From the NCBI RefSeq assembly GCF_044628455.1, contig NZ_JBIYZW010000001.1, forward strand, positions 1,984,001-2,048,000: a stretch of 64,000 nt of DNA, written 5' to 3'. The position numbers were made by a program, and so were the translations under genes. The DNA is from Solirubrum sp044628455 (GTDB taxonomy: Bacteria; Bacteroidota; Bacteroidia; Cytophagales; Hymenobacteraceae). Position 1 is the stretch's first letter. The number at the start of each line of letters is the position of its first letter. Below, one piece after another: positions 49,396-57,391 of this stretch. Under the pieces are notes generated by a model. It searched no databases. It saw only the letters and a program-made list of their open reading frames with translations, and was not told where the DNA came from.

Positions 49396-50274
49396 ATGTT
49401 CAACCGGACTTCGCTGCTGGCCGCCCCGGCCCTGGCCGCCGCCCTCCTCTTCTCGGCTCCGGCCGCCCAGGCCCAGCTCAGCACGCCTCAGCCCAGCCCC
49501 CGCAGCACCGTTACCCAGCGCGTGGGCCTCACCGACGTCACCATCACTTACTCGCGCCCCAGCGCCAAGAACCGCGCGGTGTTCGGCGACAAAACGCTGG
49601 TGCAGTGGGGCAAACGCTGGCGTACCGGCGCCAACAACGCCACCACCATCAAGTTTTCCGACGACGTGACCGTGGAAGGCAAGAAGGTGCCGGCCGGCGA
49701 GTACGCCATCTACACCATCCCCAACAAGACTGAGTGGACGGTGGTCTTCAACAAGAACACCAAGCTGGGCGGCGACACCGACGGCTATAAGGACGACCAG
49801 GACGTGGCCCGTTTCTCGGTGAAGCCCTACAAGCTGGGCAACAAGGTAGAAACCTTCACCATCGGTTTTTCGGACCTGACTCCGGCCACCGCCAACGTGG
49901 ACATGATGTGGGAGCTGACCGGCGCCAAGTTCAAGGTAGCCGGCGAGGTCGACACCAAGGTAATGGCCCAGATCGACGAGAAAGTGGTGAAAAACACCTC
50001 GCCGAACGCCAACGACATGGCTGCTGCCGCGGTGTACTACTACGACAACAACAAGGACCTGAAGCAGGCCCTGGAGTGGATTCAGAAAGCCAACGCCACC
50101 GAGCCCCGCTTCTGGAACGTGCACACCGAAGCCAAAATCAAGCTGAAGCTGAAGGACTACAAGGGCGCCACCGCCTCGGCCGAACAGTCGCGCAAGCTGG
50201 CCCTCGACGCCAAGAACGCCGACTACGTGAAAATGAACGACGACCTGATTGCCGAAGCCAAGAAAGGCAAGTAG
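49396..50274 (+). CDS. DUF2911 domain secreted protein with C-terminal repeat region
   Basis: 292 residues. The signal peptide (MFNRTSLLAAPALAAALLFS...AQAQ) is followed by the DUF2911 beta domain at ~30-185: ITYSRPSAKNRAVFGDKTL, WRTGANNATTIKFSDDVTVE, VPAGEYAIYTIPNKTEW and TIGFSDLTPATANVDMMWEL. The last ~90 residues form TPR-like helices (YYDNNKDLKQALEWIQKANA). The role is unknown. A promoter-like TACTTTTACCGCC lies about 50 bp upstream, and a strong terminator follows. Confidence 0.9.
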   Translation: MFNRTSLLAAPALAAALLFSAPAAQAQLSTPQPSPRSTVTQRVGLTDVTITYSRPSAKNRAVFGDKTLVQWGKRWRTGANNATTIKFSDDVTVEGKKVPAGEYAIYTIPNKTEWTVVFNKNTKLGGDTDGYKDDQDVARFSVKPYKLGNKVETFTIGFSDLTPATANVDMMWELTGAKFKVAGEVDTKVMAQIDEKVVKNTSPNANDMAAAAVYYYDNNKDLKQALEWIQKANATEPRFWNVHTEAKIKLKLKDYKGATASAEQSRKLALDAKNADYVKMNDDLIAEAKKGK

Positions 50275-50324
50275 GCCGCAGCTTTCCGGCCCGCTCGCCC
50301 AGCGCGAGTTAGCCAGAAGCCTCA

Positions 50325-50365
50325 ACAAAACAGCCGCCGGCCCTGAGGGCCGGCGGCTGTTTTGT
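50325..50365. terminator. Bidirectional intrinsic terminator
   Basis: ACAAAACAGCCGCCGGCCC and its exact complement with a TGA loop; serves the DUF2911 gene and the convergent SSS gene. Confidence 0.95.
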
Positions 50366-50402
50366 TTTCCAGGTGTTGCAGCACCCGCTGCCGCGGGAGC
50401 GG

Positions 50403-52136
50403 CTAGGCTTCCACCAGCTCTTCTTTCAGCGCGGGCCACAGCCGCTGGGCAGCCTCGGCCAGTACTACTACCATGAAGCAGCCCAGGATGTTGTACCACA
50501 GGTAGGCAATGTCGCTCAGCCAGAACGCCAGCAGGGTAGCCACCTGGGTGATGACGGCCGCCACGAACACGGCTCGTCCCTGCACGTGCTTCTGGAAAAA
50601 GGCCACCGCGAAAATGCCCAGGATGGTGCCGTAGAACAGCGAGCCGAGGATGTTGACGGCTTGAATCAGGTTTTCCATGCGGGCCGCAAACAAAGCGAAG
50701 CCCACGCCCAGCACGCCCCAGCCCACGGTGAGCCAGCGCGAGGCCTTCACCAAGTGAGCATCGGAAGCGGTGCGGCCGCGCACGGTGGGGCGGTAGAGGT
50801 CTACCACCGTGGTCGAGCCCAGTGAGTTGAGTCCGCCGGCGGCGCTGCTCATGGCCGCGCTCAGCACCACGGCTAGCAGCAAGCCCACCAGCCCCTGCGG
50901 AAGGTAGCGCAGCACGAAGGAGATGAACACGTAGTCGGTGTCCTTGGACTTGGCTTCCACGGCCTTGGCGTCGAGGCCGGGGTTGGTGCGCTTAATCAAA
51001 CCCAGCCACTGCTGCTGGATGCCGGCGCGGGCGGCCTGGGTGGTGAGCAGCCGCTGCTGGGCCGCCGCCTCGGCCACGGGGTTGCCGGCCCGCTGGGCCG
51101 CGGCCATCGAGGTGGTGGCCGCGTGCTGGGCGCGCTGCAGGGTCAGGTGCTGCTGCTCCAGCTGCCGGGCATCGGCGGCGGCGGGGCCGCGCATCACTTC
51201 CTCGTACACCGGCCGGTTGAAGGTGATGGGCGCGGGCTGAAACAAATAAAACACGAACAGCAGCACGCCAATGAGCAGAATGCCGAACTGCATGGGCACC
51301 TTCACCAGCCCGTTCATGAGCAAACCCAGGCGGCTCTGCGTCACGCTCTGGCCCGAGAGGTAGCGCTGCACCTGGCTTTGGTCGGTGCCGAAGTACGAGA
51401 GGGCCAGAAACAGGCCGCCGGTCATGCCGGTCCAGAAGTTGTAGCGGTCGGTCCAGCTGAAGTCGAAGTTGACCAGGTTGATCTTTCCCAGCCGGCCCGC
51501 CACGTGCATTGCGTCGCTGAAGCCCACCTGGGCCGGCAGGTAGCGCACCAGCAGGTAGCCCGCGGTGGCCATGCCACAGAAAATAACCGCCACCTGCCAC
51601 TGCTGGGTGATGGTAACGGCGCGGGTGCCCCCGCTCACGGTGTAGGCAATGATGAGCGCGCCCAGCAAGCACACCGTGATGGAAGGACTCCAGCCCAGCA
51701 CCGCCGACAGCACCAGCGCCGGCGCGTAGAGCGAGAGGCCGTTGCTCAGGCCCCGCTGCAGCAGAAACAGGCCCGCCGCCAGGGTGCGGGTGCGCCGGTC
51801 GAAGCGGCTTTCCAGGTACTCGTAGGCGGTGTAGACGCGCAGTCGGTGGTAGATGGGCACGGCCACGATGGCAATGAGCACCATGGCTACCGGCAGTCCG
51901 AAGTAGAACTGAATGAAGCGCATGCCGTCGGCGTAGGCCTGGCCGGGCGTGCTCAGGAAGGTGATGGCCGAAGCCTGGGTGGCAATGATGCTCAGCCCCA
52001 CGCCCCACCAGCGGGTTTCGCGCCCGCCCAGCAGGTAGCCGTCGAGCGAGTTTCCGGCCTTGCGGGTGCGCCAGGCGCCGTAGCCGACGATGAGGGCCAG
52101 GGTGCCCAGCAGCACCAGCCAGTCGAAGCTGCTCAT
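50403..52136 (-). CDS. Sodium:solute symporter (SSS family), 2
   Basis: 577 residues with about 13-14 membrane helices: TQASAITFLSTPGQAYADG in helix 1, VYTAYEYLESRFDRRTRTL after helix 3, and SAAMSSAAGGLNSLGSTTVV in helix 8. A polar insertion of about 100 residues with Ala/Gln-rich helices lies at ~315-415, unusual for SSS proteins. The start codon overlaps the stop of the small gene upstream (ATGA), so the pair is translationally coupled. Solute unknown. Confidence 0.93.
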   Translation of the reverse strand: MSSFDWLVLLGTLALIVGYGAWRTRKAGNSLDGYLLGGRETRWWGVGLSIIATQASAITFLSTPGQAYADGMRFIQFYFGLPVAMVLIAIVAVPIYHRLRVYTAYEYLESRFDRRTRTLAAGLFLLQRGLSNGLSLYAPALVLSAVLGWSPSITVCLLGALIIAYTVSGGTRAVTITQQWQVAVIFCGMATAGYLLVRYLPAQVGFSDAMHVAGRLGKINLVNFDFSWTDRYNFWTGMTGGLFLALSYFGTDQSQVQRYLSGQSVTQSRLGLLMNGLVKVPMQFGILLIGVLLFVFYLFQPAPITFNRPVYEEVMRGPAAADARQLEQQHLTLQRAQHAATTSMAAAQRAGNPVAEAAAQQRLLTTQAARAGIQQQWLGLIKRTNPGLDAKAVEAKSKDTDYVFISFVLRYLPQGLVGLLLAVVLSAAMSSAAGGLNSLGSTTVVDLYRPTVRGRTASDAHLVKASRWLTVGWGVLGVGFALFAARMENLIQAVNILGSLFYGTILGIFAVAFFQKHVQGRAVFVAAVITQVATLLAFWLSDIAYLWYNILGCFMVVVLAEAAQRLWPALKEELVEA

Positions 52137-52273
52137 GCGCCCAGCGAGTTGCTAAGCCACACAAACAGCCCGATTTCGGCCGCCAGCGCGGCCAGCACCA
52201 GGGCGTACCAGGCGCGCCAGGTGGGCAGCAGGGGCGGAGACGTATCGGAGCTGGCGGAAGAACGGTGTGGCAT
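52133..52273 (-). CDS. Small single-helix membrane protein coupled to SSS 2
   Basis: 46 residues from MPHRSSASSDTSPPLLPTWR; one membrane helix (WYALVLAALAAEIGLFVWL). It lies directly upstream of SSS 2, and its TGA overlaps the symporter ATG by 4 bp in the arrangement ATGA. Small helical subunits of this type accompany some SSS transporters. The size would exclude it from most automatic calls. The overlap and hydrophobic helix argue for a real gene. Confidence 0.65.
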   Translation of the reverse strand: MPHRSSASSDTSPPLLPTWRAWYALVLAALAAEIGLFVWLSNSLGA

Positions 52274-52421
52274 GAGGGAAAAGCGGATGCTGGTGCAAGA
52301 ACGGCAACTACGGCCAGAAGCTGCGCGGGGTGCCGTCTGGGACGGCATTCGCGGTGATGGGGCCAACGCCCAGGTCAACACGCAAAGCCAAGGAGCTTTG
52401 TCATGCTGAGCCAAAAGAGCG

Positions 52422-52592
52422 GTCATGCTTCATCTGGCGGCCGCGAAGGCGCAGCCGTAGCCGAAGCATCCCTCCCGCTTCATCTGGCTCCCCCTCCCCA
52501 AGGCTTCGCGCATCAAGCGAACCGGGGCCGGGGTGAGGTGCAACGAAACGGGCGAGATGCTTCGACTGCGCGGACGCCAGATGAAGCATGAC
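52422..52592. mobile_element. MITE-like element with 18-bp perfect terminal inverted repeats and nested REP copy
   Basis: GTCATGCTTCATCTGGCG (52422-52439) is exactly inverted at 52575-52592. The inside holds a copy of the C/G-rich REP-like unit (TCCCCCTCCCC...CGCGCATCAAGCGA...GGGGTGAGG). Outside, GTCATGCTGAGC occurs at 52400, as at 57226 and 59172. Confidence 0.65.
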
Positions 52593-52620
52593 GTTCTTTT
52601 TCAGCTCATGAAGCCGGGCG

Positions 52621-55221
52621 CTAGTTCACCTTCTGCTTGCCCAGCTCGATGAGGTTGGTGAACAGGCGGTAGGCGCCGGGCACACCGGCGGGCAGCTCGC
52701 GGAAAAACGAGAGGCCGGTGTAGATGTAGTGGCCCTTGCCGTAGTCGGCTACCAGGATGGCGCCGTCCTTGGGCGTTTCGCCGGGGTCGTTGCTGCTGAT
52801 GATGGACTGGTACTTGGCATCCCAGGAGCTGGGGTAGTAGAGGCCCTGCTCCTGCTGCCAGCCCTGGAAGTCCTGGCTGGTGATTTTGTTGGGCACGTTC
52901 AGCACGGGGTGCTGGGGCCGCAGGAAGCGCACGGGGGCGTTTTCCACCGTTACGCGCTCGTTGCTGAGCTTCAGGGGATAGGGACCGATGTCGGGCAGCA
53001 CGGTGCCGCGGCTCACGGTGTACTGCACCACCAGGTTGCCGCCCTTTTCCACGTATTCCAGCAACTCTTTCTGCTGGTAGCGCAGCCGGTCCACGGTATT
53101 GTAGGCGCGCACGCCCAGCACCACGGCGTCGAAGCGCTTGAGCTTGTCGGCCGAGAGGTCGTCGGGGCCGAGCAGGCTGACGCGGTAGCCGAGCTGGCGC
53201 AGGGCGTCGGGCACCTCGTCGCCGGCGCCCATGAGGTAGCCGATTTCGTCGGCGCGGCGCTTGAGGTCGAGCTTGACGAGCGGGGCTACGGCTTCGGGAA
53301 ACAGCGTCTGGACCGGAATGTGGGGGTAATCGATCCGCTGAATGCCGCGGGTGTAGGCCTGGCCGTCGACGGTGGCCACGGCGCGCAGCTCGCCGGCGCC
53401 CAGGGCGGCGCCGTTGGGGCTGAGCTGGAAGCTGACGGTGCGCTCCTCGTCCTTGTTTTTGATGTCGAAAGCAATGCTGGCGGGCTCCACTTTCCAGCCG
53501 GCGGGCACCTGCAGGGCCACGGTGCCGCGGGCATCGGCGCGGCCGGCCTTGAGGGTGACAGGAACGGTTTTGGCCTGCTGGTCGGCAAAGGCGTAGGCGC
53601 GGCCGCCGATGTTCACGGCCACGGGCGGCACCACCGTCAGCGGCCGGTACAGCTCGCCGTACACGGGGTCGGTGCGCTTGAACTGGACGGGAACATCGAA
53701 GCTTAATGACTTGCCCTGCACCTCTATCACAAAGCGCAGGCTCCGGGCCGCGCTATTTTCCGGCTCACCGCGCTGCAGCTGCGCACTAACCCCGTACATG
53801 CCGGTAGTGGCAGGCTCGACCAACCAGTAGGGCTGTGACGTTGCGGTGAGCGGCCTACCCATTGGCAAAGTCGTCTTGATGACCAGCGGGGCATTCTGTA
53901 CCAGTACCTTGTTGATGGTTGTATCCCCTTCCCCGGGCCCGGCTCCCCAAGGATTCTGCTCATAGGACGTCTCTTTCCAATTCCGGATGGCGGTAAACTT
54001 TACCGTTTCCTTCGACCGGTTGAGGGCTTCCACTGAAACGCGCGTGGCGCTCGGGCCGGCGGCTACGCTGGGACTTGCGGCTATAGCTTCCAGGTGCAAC
54101 CCCAGACACGCCCCGATCAGCTGCTGCACTTCCCCGGCTTTTTCCCGGGCCCAAAAGTCCTCGTCGGTGTATGAAGCGAGGTTCTCGTTGGCTGGCGCAT
54201 CCCGCAGCGCCATGCGCATCAGCGTCTCCCGCACCTTCAGCAGCCCTGCTACCGAGGCCGAGGGATTGGCTGGGTCATATTTCTTGATAACGTCGTCGAT
54301 GAGCTTCTGCACGGCCGCGCCCTTCACGCGGTTCCAGCTCAGGTCCACGCCCTCGAAGGGGTCGGCCTTGGCTTTGTCGCCCTTCATCTGCTGCAAATAC
54401 TCGATGGCCTCGCCGCGGGTGGCCGCTGCGCCGAAGCCCTGGGAGCGGTGTTGCGAGCGGCTGCGGGCGGCAATTTCACCGTAGCTCTGGCCCAGCAGGG
54501 CATTGTATTGGCCGGCGTCCACTTTCAGGTAGCCGTCCATGCTTTCGCCGGGCTTCACGAAGAACGAGCCGGTGTTCCAGAACAGGCGCTTGGGCTGCCA
54601 TACCTCCACGTACTTCAGCTGCTCGGGAAAGCGCTTCGGGTCGCCGGCGGCGTCGAAGGCATCCAGCGCAAGCATGGCCGAGGCGGTGTGGTGGCCGTGG
54701 CCGGCGCGGGCATCGGGCGGGAAGCGGGTGATGAGCACGTCGGGGCGGCGCTGGCGGATAACCCACACCATGTCGGCCAGCACCTGCTCCCGGTCCCAGA
54801 TGGTGAAGGTCTCGTCGGGGGTTTTCGAGAAGCCGAAGTCGTTGGCGCGGGTGAAAAACTGCCGGCCGCCGTCGATGCGGCGGGCCGCCAGCAGCTCCTG
54901 GGTGCGGATGACGCCCAGCTGCTCGCGCAGTTCGGGGCCGATGAGGTTCTGGCCGCCGTCGCCGCGGGTGCAGCTCAGGTAGCCGGTTTCCAGCAGGCGG
55001 CCGTTGGCCAGGTAGGCGATGAGGCGGGTGTTTTCGTCGTCGGGGTGGGCGGCGATGTAGAGCGCCGAGCCGAGGACGTTGAGCTTCTTGAGGCCCAGCA
55101 GGATTTCCGACGACGAGTAGGTTTTGGGCGCCTGCGCCGAAGCGGTCAATGAGTGAATGAGTGAATGCGTGAATAGCAGGGCCGGCAGGGCGGCGCGGGT
55201 GAGGCGACGAAGAAGGTGCAT
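52621..55221 (-). CDS. Large PIG-L/LmbE family deacetylase, secreted
   Basis: 866 residues from MHLLRRLTRAALPALLFTHS, a signal peptide that decides the start over the upstream ATG at 55290. The PIG-L domain (~30-250) has YIAAHPDDENTRLI with the zinc-binding HPDD, SCTRGDGGQNLIG and HGHHTASAML. A long region of beta-sandwich character follows, then a domain near 600-850 with LGVRAYNTVDRLRYQQKELL, glutamine-amidotransferase-like. It probably deacetylates an N-acetyl-glucosamine glycan or lipid at the cell surface. A segment at about 53690-54260 has visibly more AT-rich codon choice than the rest. Confidence 0.9.
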   Translation of the reverse strand: MHLLRRLTRAALPALLFTHSLIHSLTASAQAPKTYSSSEILLGLKKLNVLGSALYIAAHPDDENTRLIAYLANGRLLETGYLSCTRGDGGQNLIGPELREQLGVIRTQELLAARRIDGGRQFFTRANDFGFSKTPDETFTIWDREQVLADMVWVIRQRRPDVLITRFPPDARAGHGHHTASAMLALDAFDAAGDPKRFPEQLKYVEVWQPKRLFWNTGSFFVKPGESMDGYLKVDAGQYNALLGQSYGEIAARSRSQHRSQGFGAAATRGEAIEYLQQMKGDKAKADPFEGVDLSWNRVKGAAVQKLIDDVIKKYDPANPSASVAGLLKVRETLMRMALRDAPANENLASYTDEDFWAREKAGEVQQLIGACLGLHLEAIAASPSVAAGPSATRVSVEALNRSKETVKFTAIRNWKETSYEQNPWGAGPGEGDTTINKVLVQNAPLVIKTTLPMGRPLTATSQPYWLVEPATTGMYGVSAQLQRGEPENSAARSLRFVIEVQGKSLSFDVPVQFKRTDPVYGELYRPLTVVPPVAVNIGGRAYAFADQQAKTVPVTLKAGRADARGTVALQVPAGWKVEPASIAFDIKNKDEERTVSFQLSPNGAALGAGELRAVATVDGQAYTRGIQRIDYPHIPVQTLFPEAVAPLVKLDLKRRADEIGYLMGAGDEVPDALRQLGYRVSLLGPDDLSADKLKRFDAVVLGVRAYNTVDRLRYQQKELLEYVEKGGNLVVQYTVSRGTVLPDIGPYPLKLSNERVTVENAPVRFLRPQHPVLNVPNKITSQDFQGWQQEQGLYYPSSWDAKYQSIISSNDPGETPKDGAILVADYGKGHYIYTGLSFFRELPAGVPGAYRLFTNLIELGKQKVN

Positions 55222-55324
55222 GCGGTGGAGCGGGTTGAGGCCGTGAAGATAACCGGCCAGGGGGCGGTCGGGGTTTGGGCAGAGGCGCAAAACGGGGAAC
55301 GGGGGTTGCGCGGGGCATACCGGG

Positions 55325-55555
55325 GAGGGGTTTCGTCGCGGCGGAGAGGGTATTTTTCTTATCGGAAGGAGGTTTTATTGCATCGGCTTGCGTTTTTTTC
55401 TTTTCAACCACGGTTTTTATCGTATCTACCACAGGTTATATCGTGCCGGCGTAGGTTAGTATCGTATCGGCAAGAGGTTTTGTAGTGCCGGCGGCGGTCT
55501 TTATCGCAACAGAGGGGCAGTACGTCGCATCGACACGGGAATTTATCGTAGTGAG
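55325..55555. repeat. Degenerate tandem array, eleven 21-bp units (array 3)
   Basis: Eleven units in exact 21-bp register; the best shared core is AGGTTTTATCGTATCGGC. The array lies 104 bp upstream of the PIG-L start and 75 bp before the 55630 regulator, in their shared upstream region. Confidence 0.9.
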
Positions 55556-55629
55556 GGGCGGCGGATGCGGAAGGGGTTGGCTACCTTTTGGTGGGGCGCA
55601 GGGTGCGCCGCGCTTGATTTAGGCTGGTT

Positions 55630-56052
55630 ATGCATGAGGCGGTGAGAAAATCGGAGGATTTGCCCGGGGCGGCGGAGGCCGTGCTGGAGCGTTTTGCGCA
55701 GCGGGTGGCGGCCCGCGATGTGCCGGAGCCGGTGCTGATGACGCCGGCCGCGGTGCAGCAGCGGCTGGGCGAGGCGTTGGCGGCGCAGCTGGGCAGCAGG
55801 GACCCGCGGCGGCAGCAGACGCTGGGGCGGCTGCTGTATGCGCTGATGGCGGAGCCCTGGCTGACGAACGCGCAGCTGGCGGCGGCGATGGGCCGCTCGG
55901 TGGCGGGGGCGCAGCGCGTGGCCGACGAGCTGGCGCGGGCGGGGCTGGTGGAGGTGCGCTACGTAGCGGCGCGGCGGCGCCGGGTACGGCAGCAGCGGCT
56001 AAGCCGGGCGGGCGAGGACTGGGTGTTGCCGCGGGCGCAGGGGGTGGGGTGA
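55630..56052 (+). CDS. Winged-helix, MarR/ArsR-like small regulator
   Basis: 140 residues. The middle carries a helix-turn-helix: LLYALMAEPWLTNAQLAAAM, then GRSVAGAQRVADELARAGLV and a basic wing VRYVAARRRRVRQQR. Arg-rich ends suggest nucleic-acid binding. It is unusually GC-rich in its codons. Which promoter it controls is not visible; the 21-bp array upstream is a possible target. The family fit is by fold only. Confidence 0.7.
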   Translation: MHEAVRKSEDLPGAAEAVLERFAQRVAARDVPEPVLMTPAAVQQRLGEALAAQLGSRDPRRQQTLGRLLYALMAEPWLTNAQLAAAMGRSVAGAQRVADELARAGLVEVRYVAARRRRVRQQRLSRAGEDWVLPRAQGVG

Positions 56053-56156
56053 GAGGCGGATGATCCTAGCTTCGTAGCGGCGTTGCCTCGCGCGCACTGC
56101 TCGAAGCAGGTGCAAAAGCCACCACCCTACTCACCCAACCTGCCATTCCGAATAGC

Positions 56157-56642
56157 ATGATGAACCCCACATGGAAAGCCTGCTGCCTGTTGGCTCTGCT
56201 GTTCGCCATGTCGATTGCGCTGCATGCGCAATCGGCGGTAGTGGAGAAAAGCGCGGTACCAGCCGGTATCGTGTATCAGTTTCCCGAAGCCGTAACCCGG
56301 AAAGTAAACGACTACCTGGATAAAGTCTCAGGCGAACGGGATACTGTTCGGTATGCATGCAAGCTTTACATCCGGGCGGACGGCAAATACCACATAGGCA
56401 TCTGGGACTTTTATTCGGGGAAACGGAAGGATGATCTTTTATATAACCGAATTATCAGTAAGTCGAACAGACACGTTGACCTCGGCAACAACCGCTTACT
56501 GCCCGTCTTCTTTGACCACGACCTTGCGTTTGCCGATTTGGGCTCGGTGCGCACTGCTGATGGCAGAATCGGGCAGATAAAACTTATCAGCAGCTTCGAC
56601 GGCTTCACCGTGACCTTCGATCATAAAGGCACTATTTATTGA
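56157..56642 (+). CDS. Hypothetical secreted protein
   Basis: 161 residues with a signal peptide (MMNPTWKACCLLALLFAMSI, cleaved near LHAQS). The mature part is beta-rich with FPEAVTRKVNDYLDKVSGER, ACKLYIRADGKYHIGIWDFY and FFDHDLAFADLGSVR. I know no family. It lies with the next small gene in a patch of lower GC than the surroundings, so recent gain is possible. Confidence 0.7.
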   Translation: MMNPTWKACCLLALLFAMSIALHAQSAVVEKSAVPAGIVYQFPEAVTRKVNDYLDKVSGERDTVRYACKLYIRADGKYHIGIWDFYSGKRKDDLLYNRIISKSNRHVDLGNNRLLPVFFDHDLAFADLGSVRTADGRIGQIKLISSFDGFTVTFDHKGTIY

Positions 56643-56693
56643 GGGCGTTTCGCTGACGGACCTGCCTGTGTTCCCCAGGAATACCAACCCCAA

Positions 56694-57116
56694 TTGAAGG
56701 TGATAAAAACTGCTTGCGTCTTAATCGGCCTTGGATTGGCTCCTATTGCCTGTACCTCATGTGCCGATAAGCCCAAGGTACCCGTGGAGGCTATGCATAT
56801 AAGGCTATACGGCAGAGTGCACACGGCATCACCGGTATTGGTAAGGTATAATGGCGCCGTGGTAATCGACACTATATGGACAGTGGGGAAAGTACACAGT
56901 CAAAATATTGTCCTCAACAAGACTGCAGCCGTTCAATCGACCCTGTACTGCAAAGTCGGCGCGATTGAAGTCCTGCATCTACTACCTAAAACCCTAGAGG
57001 ATACTTACAGGAGCATCACGTACAGTGACAACCGAAAGGAAATTTACATCATCCCACAAACCCGGGATGAGTTTATGGTCTATTCCCAGGACGACGTTAT
57101 TCAATACAAGCAGTGA
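56694..57116 (+). CDS. Hypothetical lipoprotein, non-ATG start
   Basis: About 140 residues from TTG at 56694 or 138 from GTG at 56700; no ATG start exists. The signal peptide VIKTACVLIGLGLAPIAC ends in a lipobox-like PIAC. The rest is beta-rich (MHIRLYGRVHTASPVLVRY, SVVI-type strands and EIYIIPQTRDEFMVYSQDD). No known family. It may be co-transcribed with the gene 51 bp upstream. Confidence 0.6.
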   Translation: MKVIKTACVLIGLGLAPIACTSCADKPKVPVEAMHIRLYGRVHTASPVLVRYNGAVVIDTIWTVGKVHSQNIVLNKTAAVQSTLYCKVGAIEVLHLLPKTLEDTYRSITYSDNRKEIYIIPQTRDEFMVYSQDDVIQYKQ

Positions 57117-57194
57117 AATAGCTAGTTCGGGTAAACAGCTGAATATATATTTATCCAGAACGCAATCATGTCCTTGTATGCGCCGAAGCAGTAG

Positions 57195-57226
57195 AGATGC
57201 TTCGGTTTCGCTCAGCATGACGTTCT
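57195..57226. repeat. Dispersed GATGCTTCG...CAGCATGACGTTCT repeat
   Basis: A short element, AGATGCTTCGGTTTCGCTCAG then CATGACGTTCT, of the same kind as 52558-52597 and 59172-59208. The 275-bp gap up to the subtilase start holds nothing else I can identify. Confidence 0.6.
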
Positions 57227-57391
57227 ATGATGTTATCCCAAAACCCGGCCGGGAACGGAGCGGGCGGGCAAGGGGTTTAGGGTGGCGGGCGGAAAAAGCC
57301 GCCCGGGCGGGCAACGCTTCGGCCGGAACTTCGTCCGTAGCCTACCACCTGCCCCACTCACCCCAACGCGCCCGCAGCGGCGCCCTTTTGC

